Source: Isoetes taiwanensis (taxonomy: Eukaryota; Streptophyta; Lycopodiopsida; Isoetales; Isoetaceae). Taken from it: a stretch of DNA of 64,000 nt. Positions 57,099-64,000 of the stretch are shown here, piece by piece. Positions within the stretch are counted from its first letter, which is position 1. Each line of letters begins with the position of its first letter. Made by a program: the position numbers and the translations under genes. The notes beneath the pieces were generated by a model that saw nothing but the letters and a program-made list of their open reading frames with translations, did not search any database and was not told where the DNA came from. The stretch covers positions 8,612,216-8,676,215 of the forward strand of contig JAJEKV010000005.1 in the NCBI GenBank assembly GCA_021234155.1. Direction: 5' to 3'.

Positions 57099-59807
57099 CA
57101 GTGTTGTTTACGTACCCGTATTTTACATTTACGTACGTCCCGTACCTTCCTCACAGTACTATACGTACTATACCTATAAGTTGACAGGTCAAATTGTGCT
57201 CTTGTTTTATTAATACCGTACTTAACGTATTAATACGTAAAGTACGTATGATACGTACTTTAAAAAAAAAAAGTCCAAATGACATTAGATCAATAAAATT
57301 GGTAAAATCATACATTAGGAAAAATATATTGTTATATGTTATAGAATAGGGAAATTATGGAATTGTGGTTTAAAAAAAAAGGAAAAAAGAAAACTCAAAT
57401 CCCTATGAAAAAAAAAAACCAAAACTTCCCTCCTCTGACCAAAAAAAACCAAAACTTCCCTCCTCAGCGGCGGGTTTACCAAATGAAGATTAGCTTCACA
57501 TGATTGAAGAAGAAGAAGTTGGAAGTGAGGATGAGCTTACGGAAGAAGAGCATGCATGGAAATCACCATCAGAAACAGAGTCTGATGATGAAGAGGACGA
57601 AGAAGAAGGGTGATTATTCGTGGATTTCATTTTTAAAATACTGTTGATGTTCTAAACCTCTATATGTTTTTTATTTTGTGGTTGAATTAAAACTGGAATT
57701 ATGAGGAGATATAACTCTTAAATAGACATATTTTGATTTCGAAACGTTGAGAAATACTTAATTTCTAGAGTAATATATTTTGGTTCAATTATTTAAAACT
57801 TGAAATCCTTCATATTAGTTGTTATTGCTACTATTTCAACTACAATACAAGAAACTATAGTTTTAAAAAATTACACGAAGTACTTAACGTATTATACGTA
57901 AAGTACGTACTTAACGTATTATACGTAAAGTACTTACTTTACGTATTTAATAAGTATTTTATAATTTTATAAAACGTATTTAAAGTACTTTTTAAATGAG
58001 AGGTATGCATACGGTATTAATACGTTAAGTACGTATAATACCCGTACCGTACTAAACGTACCTGACAACACTGAGCAGGTCATGCCTTTACAAGCTCAGC
58101 TTGTAGAAGCTCAAAAGAAGAAGCTCATTGATGACACCAAAATTGCAAGTCTTCAATTATAGCTTGCTACTCAAGGACCCTCCTTTTCACAGGCCACGCA
58201 CTCTCATCGCAAAATCCGTGATCAATCCCGTCTCCTCGCTGAGAAAGATAATAGAATCAGTGGCCTCGATCACCAGTTGCAGCAGGCTATTCAATCTGCA
58301 GAGGAAGCTCAGAGTCAACGTGAGACATACCTTCAGCTCGCTCTCACCATTCCACGCGATTTCTCCACTCCCTCCAGCTATCTGGACTATGTCGTCTCCC
58401 GCCGTCATCTCTTTCTTCTTAAATGGTACTCAGCAAATGGCAAGATTCATGAGCCCCTCAACAGCACTGATCTCCTCACAATTTGGCCTGATCTCTCCAT
58501 TGAAGATAAAGGCCTCTTCTGTGCTCTATTAGTCTATGGCCTACTTACCTGTGATGATCAGGAATTTTTCATCTTTCGTCTAGTTCAGCCTATGGCCTAT
58601 GTCATTCATGATTTCTATCTGGCTGATACCCTGGACAAGTTTGATGACGGACCAAGCTTTCAGTGGCAATGAACTTGCTCAATGGCTTTTGTTGCCTGAG
58701 AACAAATACTTGCAGGATCCGACACACGCCACCACCTTCAAGGAGGAATATATGTCAGAACTTGCTCATCACCTTCCCCTCTGGATTGCTGAGACTCTAC
58801 AACAAGTGCACAAGAATTTATCGGAAGAAATGGGAATTCTTTTTGCCCAGATTTATTTACAGCATCTTGGAGGTTATAACACTCTTCGTGTTTATCTGGA
58901 CATCAGACCATCCCCATGGAATGGGTCTCTCCTCCTGTGCATACCTTGCTCCCCTGTTCTGACTAGGAGCAATAGTGTCAAAATTTAGATGCTGATCTTG
59001 TTCAGGAATTCCGTGAGCAGGCTCAGAAACCCACGATGCAGCCTCAACCTGATACTCATCTGTATGCATTTCTGGGAGTGCCCCCACGCTATCGATATCT
59101 CACATCTGACTGGCGTCTCCCATTTTGGACCATGGTTCTGGCTGGTCATGCAGATTGGACTCCTGCTCATATTTCTACTGACCTCCGGTGGGATCCCCGT
59201 TTTGTTCGCCGCTCTGTCTGGCAAGAAGGTGATACATTGGAGTGCACTCGCAATTGGATTTATATCCCCAAATGAAAGATGCTGGCAAACGCCTACTCAC
59301 GCCGTCTGAGGTCTCACCTAGTTTTTGGAGCGTGCTGCCACGTCCCTAGATCCTTCAGTTCATCGACAAGCAGGCTTTTGTGCAGCATTGAAGTGTCTTC
59401 TTTTGTGTTCTCTTGCACGTAAGCGACCCATTTACTATTGCAATCCTAACGCAAGTGCAAGTGCCTTTGGACTTCAGACATGTCTTCTCATGGAATGCCA
59501 ATATGTACCTGCGGAAGCTCACCATGCCCTTGAAGACATGGTGCAGTCTGGTTTTCTCATTGATGCGACCCCTGCAATTGGTCCCAATACTTTAAACCTC
59601 AAGGAATGGCAAGAACTCATCACGACATATCACCCAGGATCACGCCCTCATAGCCGCCAAGATGATTTTCAAGTTCCTAGTTTCCTGCCTCCTGAAACCG
59701 TTCCTGCTCATCTCTCCACCGAAAATGTCATTTGGTGTGTGGGGGTGTTAGTCTGTACGTTCAGGTACAGGACTATTCATGAAGACCACAGATCAGGGCA
59801 GGAATAA
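57063..59807 (+). pseudogene. Unidentified coiled-coil protein remnant, split by hAT
   Basis: Not recognised. Ignoring the hAT insertion, the plus strand reads a long protein. It begins PGTTE-stop-QALQQVMPLQAQ, then a Lys/Gln/Glu heptad-like region (LAEKDNRISGLDHQLQQAIQ). A globular-looking segment follows: FSTPSSYLDYVVSRRHLFLL, WPDLSIEDKGLFCALLVYGL. Next is a part in another frame (58673-58960, LAQWLLLPENKYLQDP). Then come a Trp-rich block (59036-59275, DWRLPFWTMVLAGHADWTPA) and a last part (59325-59760, IYYCNPNASASAFGLQTCLL). Frames alternate three times, with stops at 58160 (TAG) and near 59273 (TGA). At least 540 codons remain. The sense strand stays protein-like throughout, so it was once functional. 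It could be a transposon ORF or a host gene family. Confidence 0.6.
57099..58073. mobile_element. hAT element, 975 bp, 8-bp target duplication
   Basis: Ends are inverted repeats starting CAGTGTTGT (left CAGTGTTGTTTACGTACC, right, read inward, CAGTGTTGTCAGGTACGT). Both flanks carry AGCAGGTC (57091-57098, 58074-58081), the 8-bp duplication diagnostic of hAT transposition. The outer parts are dense in TACGTA/ACGTAC palindromic words. The interior encodes only a short acidic peptide around 57500-57612 (IEEEEVGSEDELTEEE), possibly a transposase C-terminal scrap. It is therefore non-autonomous. It inserted into the unidentified coding remnant. Confidence 0.95.
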
Positions 59808-60075
59808 GGTAGGACCAGGTCAACCATCGGATAGTAGACCCACGCCCAAAGACCATGCGAGAAGACCATGCCTGGGTCTAAGAAGAGACAAAGAACTGAT
59901 AAATGACGGCTCCTGTGGAAGTATAGTCCAGAGTCAGCGTGATTCCAGGCACATAAAGAAGGCACTGCCAGATTCCCGAAAAATCAGGCTCTGATCCAGG
60001 AGTTGATAGCGAGATCTACCAACCACCGGTTACGCTCACACTATCTCCCCCCGATTGGGGTTATTAAAAAAAAAA
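59808..60075. other. Tail region after the unidentified remnant
   Basis: A further plus-strand frame is open from 59779 to 59994 (Arg/Lys/Asp-rich), without a clear relation to the preceding protein. The block ends with GGGGTTATT and an 11-base A run (about 60066-60075), which could be a poly(A) end of a retrotransposed unit. Confidence 0.4.
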
Positions 60076-60101
60076 TTGAAACCCTTCTGATTTTCAGATG
60101 T

Positions 60102-60142
60102 GGAAACCCTTCCAAATTTCCGTGAAGACCGGAAGGGTTTCC
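60102..60142. repeat. Perfect 12-bp inverted repeat (hairpin)
   Basis: GGAAACCCTTCC (60102-60113) and GGAAGGGTTTCC (60131-60142) are perfect reverse complements separated by 17 bases. A further GAAACCCTTC lies just upstream at about 60078-60088. It could be a terminator-like or protein-binding palindrome; nothing links it to a gene. Confidence 0.85.
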
Positions 60143-61330
60143 ACTGAAGCACGGTAGGGTTTTCGCAAAAATATTATATTTTTAGATATCCAAGACAGCC
60201 ACCGTTAATCAATGCTTGTAATTAAGTTTCTACGGCTTTGATTAAAGAGCTTTTCAATTCAAGAAAAGCAAAAAAAAATTCGTTCTTCCTCTTCCTCCAG
60301 CGCTTTGCAAATGAAGATTGAGTCGGATTGAGGTCTTGCCTGCCTACAGTCGATCGGGAGTTTTACAGAAAGACGGGATTATAGTTTTACAGAAAGACTG
60401 GTAAAGGAAAGGAGCCTTTTCAAGACGTTTTAAACGGAGTTAAGGAGAAGAATTTTATTGATTGGAAAACGATGCCGATCTATCGGAGCTGAGAAGGCGT
60501 CTCAATATTTCGATCTTCACACAGCTCCCTCTTCTTCACAGCTAGGTGTCGGAATTGAGAGGCGTTTCCTCTGATTTATCGCTCGAAAAATTTCATCAGA
60601 CAAACAAAGGTCAGAGTCCAGGTCTCCAAAATCTCCGCTGGCATAGATTTGGGCTCAGGAAACAATTGGTAAGGCCGAGTCCTTCTTAAAAAATTTGCTT
60701 TGGCCGATGTAGATCCATGCTCACATGCCTCTGTTTTTTTTTTTTTTCAATAGGTTGAGATTGCCGGAAGGCATTTTGGGCACGCCATCGTCCTTCCTGT
60801 TTTGCACATAAGCCGAACACAGATATGTGGCAACTAAATCTGTCTTGCATGTAAAGAATTGAACACAGATCAGCAGGTAAGATGCATTAAGATTCTAATT
60901 GCTTCAATTTTTTTTTGTGTTTTGCATTTTTAATTGATTGACAAAACCACAGGTTATTTCAAATCGAATTGGAGGAATTTAGAGGATGGCTTAAATTCAG
61001 AAGAAGCAGGACATTTCAATTCCAACCCGGGCTTATCAGGTAGATGAAAAGCTGATTTCTCATGGGATCCTTGGGCAAATTAGATTTAATACAGAGAAGA
61101 AAGAAAGAGTCCTCACAACAGCTCTGCTTTTTTGAATGGTCTTGGCGCTGCCAAATTTCGTTTCCCAAATCTCAACTCCTTGAAGCTCATCTCTGGCTAT
61201 GAACAGCCTATTGCCACAGATTGAAATTTCGAAGTGGGTCTTCATCCACAGAAATCTTCATTGCATTTGTGAGCTTTGTGTTGTTTATTTGGAAACTTTG
61301 CGTTCATTGCGATCCAACAATGCATTTGAA
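60143..61330. other. Unassigned, possibly untranslated 5' sequence
   Basis: Contains pyrimidine-rich tracts followed by AG (for example the T run at 60730-60755 ending CAATAG), which look like intron ends, but no coding exon could be matched. The word AACCCGGGCTTATCAGGT near 61026 recurs at 40497. Plus-strand frame 61221-61478 has one hydrophobic stretch (IFIAFVSFVLFIWKL) and no family. Confidence 0.4.
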
Positions 61331-61467
61331 ATATGTCGCTCAAGCAAAAGGCCATGCAGTGCAAAGCCGCCATTCCGACAAATGGCTACGTCAGGCTCGA
61401 AAAGAAAGAGCAAGGTTCTGTACCCGCACGACACACATTACCCTTTCAAAAGGACATACAATCGGTT

Positions 61468-61735
61468 GTGTCGACTAAGGTGCGTCGCATTAGTTCTGAA
61501 GAGCAGAGGTTGCTTCTTGAGTCCAATATTGTGAAGGGGGATTTAAAAGAAGTTGTGGCTCAATTCAAAAAGGACAAATGCCCTGATCTGGATAGCTTTC
61601 CTATTGAGATATTTTAGAAGTACTGAGACTGGTTGGAGGGTAGTTTGAAGGGTCTCGTTAGCTTTGTGCTTATGATTTACAATATATTTTTATGCATTTT
61701 TGGACATGTCAAGTTTGGATGAACTCCAAAGGTTA
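61468..61735 (+). pseudogene. LINE ORF2 fragment at start of RT domain
   Basis: The frame reads VRRISSEEQRLLLESNIVKG then LKEVVAQFKKDKCPDLDSFP, the entry to the reverse transcriptase of plant L1-type LINEs (usual pattern DKSPGPDGF). Stops follow at IEIF and shortly after (KY-stop-DWLEG). Both ends are cut. It may come from the same family as the 36.7-40.1 kb remnant, which stops just before this region. Confidence 0.7.
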
Positions 61736-62110
61736 ACCGACACAAAACTAAAGTTGCACCTTTTGTGAAAAGAAAATTATATTGAAGATCAAATTTGAGA
61801 GCTACATCTTTTGTGAAAAGACAAGAATAAGATCAAATTTATTTATCCAAACAAAGCCAGCAGGAAGATGGGTTATTTGTTTGAACCATAAGATCCTGTT
61901 GTAATCATATCCTCAATGAATACTTGATGTTAAACCTAAATTTGCAAACAATGGCCACTCTTTATGGAAGAAAAGTTTGTAACAGTTATGCACCCGAACA
62001 AAATGAAGACATATGAATTAGATATACATAGGACTTATAAAAATTCTTTGATCTTTGGATTCTTCAAAAATAATATAAAGTTGTGATCAACTTCAAAAAT
62101 CCATCGTTGG
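61736..62110. other. Intergenic, nothing assigned
   Basis: AT-rich; a block with CTTTTGTGAAAAGA is present twice (about 61757 and 61807). No coding motif seen. Confidence 0.5.
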
Positions 62111-62560
62111 TAAGAGCTATTCATCATGAATAATAAAGCTATAATTATTTGATCTGCATATCAATATGCAAGACATACATTTGTACAAAACAATTACCAA
62201 GCTTATTAACAATGTGAATTCCATGGAGAGATAATTCATTATATATCCACAGTAGATGATATGATTCCTCCAATGCTATATTATAGATACGATTTCTTCA
62301 CATCTTTCCAGAACCAGCACTTGCCCCCTAACAAAAACACAGGTCGGTAAGAGTTGTTCAAAAGTAATAAGGATATATTACTTGATATGCACATCCACAT
62401 GTATTTATTGACAAAACAATTGCCAAGCTTATTAACAATCTGAATTCAATGGAGAGATCTTTCAAAGCAGGTGGACTACATATTCACGATAGATGCTATG
62501 ATTACTTCAATGCTTATTATAAACACGGTTATGTGGCAACTTAGTCTTTTCAAAAGCAAC
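62110..62560. repeat. Diverged tandem duplication, ~226-bp period
   Basis: GGTAAGAG(C/T)(T/G)(A/T)TTCA near 62109 and 62344, and CAATTACCAAGCTTATTAAC near 62191 versus CAATTGCCAAGCTTATTAAC near 62417, show two ordered copies with indels. The area is AT-rich and noncoding as far as can be seen. Confidence 0.75.
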
Positions 62561-62644
62561 ACTTGCATCTAACCAAAACACAACAGAATACATTATTTCT
62601 CAATCAAAATATCATGGCTACTATCTTTCTCCACTCCTTGTGGA

Positions 62645-62848
62645 CTACAAAGAGCTTCTAGTCACTCCACGAGCTAGCTTCTCATGTATGGTTTGGCCTG
62701 CATCTACGTGATGCAATTTGTACTTTTGTGATGCTACTAGTTGTACGAACATGAGGAGCAACAAGGCCCTTACAAATAGAAGACTTGTGTTTCCCATGAT
62801 ACAGGCTCCCATGATACCACGAGTCCTGCCAATAGTTATATATGCCAC
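62645..62848 (-). CDS. Possible small secreted protein, uncertain
   Basis: A 67-codon minus-strand frame has an internal ATG (62794) starting MGNTSLLFVRALLLLMFVQL followed by VASQKYKLHHVDAG. This is the pattern of a cleavable signal peptide with a short mature region. No cysteine pattern or known plant peptide motif is present, and there is no neighbouring exon or clear promoter. It may equally be chance in AT-rich DNA or the first exon of a larger gene. Confidence 0.2.
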   Translation of the reverse strand: MAYITIGRTRGIMGACIMGNTSLLFVRALLLLMFVQLVASQKYKLHHVDAGQTIHEKLARGVTRSSL

Positions 62849-64000
62849 TTTTTAATTAAAAGGTTTGCACCATTGTCAGGTGATCCTCAAAAGTTTAGGA
62901 TTTAAGGTACATTGGCCAGGCCTTGTCAAACGTTTTTAGTCTATATCCTTGCTAAGATTCAAGATTATAGGCTAGATAGAAAAATGTCAATGGCGAACCC
63001 AGTTTTTTCAAGTACATATTATTGGATGGATGGTTAGATGGCCATTCTTGGGTATGCATCTTCTTTTGGGTTGCTTGAGAACGATATACTTTTCTCTTGA
63101 ATTGTCCCATAGGGAAATTAGATGTTAGCTGATTGAGACACGCAACAATTGCAGATTGGTTGGAGAGTGCCCTTACGTATGTGCCATATATTTTGACTAA
63201 GCCTTGGATTAACATGGATTAGACTAAATAATACAATACAAGAATTTGTCGACGCGGCCTTTGTCGCCGCTACTTTGTGCTTTTTTAGTTTATGTGCTAG
63301 AAGGTACTATGGAATTTGGAATTGATACGGAGGCATGAGGGTAAAAGAAAAAATAGTCCAAAATATGCGTTTTTGCACATCGATGTTTGGACTTCATAAT
63401 CCTAGCATCTTAATAGTTCTGATTTAGTTGTTTTGCAGTTGCGAGTTCAAACATGACTATAACACGTGTTCTTAATTCTAGCATCATAATATCTGTGGCT
63501 TAGTTGTTTTGCAATATCAAGTGTCAGGCTCACAGAACGACGAAGTTATAACTGGGGAGCCTGTCATCCTGCTTATGTTTTTTGACTGGAACAATATCAA
63601 GATTTAGCACTCCCTAAGATCAACAAAGGGAAATATGCCATCGAAATAGATTGGCAATTCTAGAAGTTGCGCATGTTTATCCCAATTGAAATTGTTCATT
63701 TACTCTATTCTATTCGGCCCACTATGTTCAATATCTAAGCCTTTCATTGTTTTTGGATTCGTTCAATAATTGGGAACTAAGTATGCATTTACTATTTAAT
63801 TTTAAACAGTGAGTAGCTTCATGGATTTCTTCGGAATTATAGCATCTACATATTGTTAGCTCAGTTGCTTCGTAGTAGCAGGTTTGCTTGCCATATCTTT
63901 ATAAGGAACCTATGTCTTTATAAAGAACTCATGATACAGAACGTCTATTATCTTGATTAGGTTTTTGATAAGTTTTTTAACAATATTTCCCGATTATGTT
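62849..64000. other. Intergenic with dispersed short repeats
   Basis: A loose repeat occurs near 63390-63445, 63468-63525 and 63835-63885 (ATAGCATC/TAGCATCATAAT, then TTAGTTGTTTTGCA or a variant). No gene was recognised on either strand. Confidence 0.45.

Noticed and set aside
57140-57260. TACGTA-rich palindromic region considered as a replication origin or satellite
   Set aside because: Explained by the ends of the hAT element, whose borders and target repeats are clear.
1-64000. CRISPR array, bacterial operon or prophage-like system
   Set aside because: Introns, plant gene families and eukaryotic transposons throughout; tandem repeats here lack spacer structure.

Overview
The window is nuclear DNA of a land plant. 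It has GT-AG spliceosomal introns and plant-type families: an MSL-type MscS channel, plant WAPL, an LBD/LOB exon, an SnRK2-like kinase remnant and PLS-type PPR remnants. It is AT-rich and loaded with decayed transposable elements. The PPR style, the DUF7869-type element and the heavy LINE load suggest a fern or another non-flowering vascular plant; this lineage call is inference, not proof.

Layout. 1-3.3 kb: nothing recognisable. 3.3-8.8 kb: broken genes (PPR remnant, DUF7869-family transposon-like gene with one stop and one frameshift, kinase remnant with SnRK2 C-lobe pieces, a second PPR scrap). 9-11.4 kb: AT-rich with short tandem duplications. 11417-16461 (+): a ten-exon MscS-like channel gene whose splice phases all close, predicted 862 aa. 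17702-22627 (-): a thirteen-exon WAPL cohesin-release gene, about 903 aa. The two genes converge and look like the only intact genes here.

22.6-32.9 kb, immediately upstream of WAPL, is a tandem array of roughly 1.1-1.25 kb units that also contains a second, nearly identical copy of the WAPL 5' end. Later insertions decorate it: a complete 470-bp TRIM with 5-bp target duplication, a Ty1/copia 3' fragment, an unidentified 0.85-kb segment, and a 34-bp LINE tail with 10-bp target duplication.

34-64 kb is mostly transposon material: ORF1-only LINE copies (34.3 and 53.7 kb), an L1-type LINE with DUF4283-like ORF1 and endonuclease (36.7-40.1 kb), a ~0.81-kb tandem array (41.2-43.7 kb), a foldback structure (44.7-45.2 kb), an orphan LBD exon (45.5 kb), two LINE ORF2 fragments (46.5 and 49.9 kb), a CACTA element with a LINE nested in it (53637-56574), and a 975-bp hAT element (57099-58073) splitting an unidentified long coding remnant that runs to about 59.8 kb.

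The most unusual material is (i) the array that duplicates the WAPL start, (ii) the ORF1-only LINE family with a ladder of tiny hairpins before a shared 3' terminus, and (iii) the unidentified coiled-coil coding remnant interrupted by hAT. No CRISPR, operon or prokaryotic system is present. All exon coordinates were deduced by hand from reading frame, splice consensus and family resemblance.
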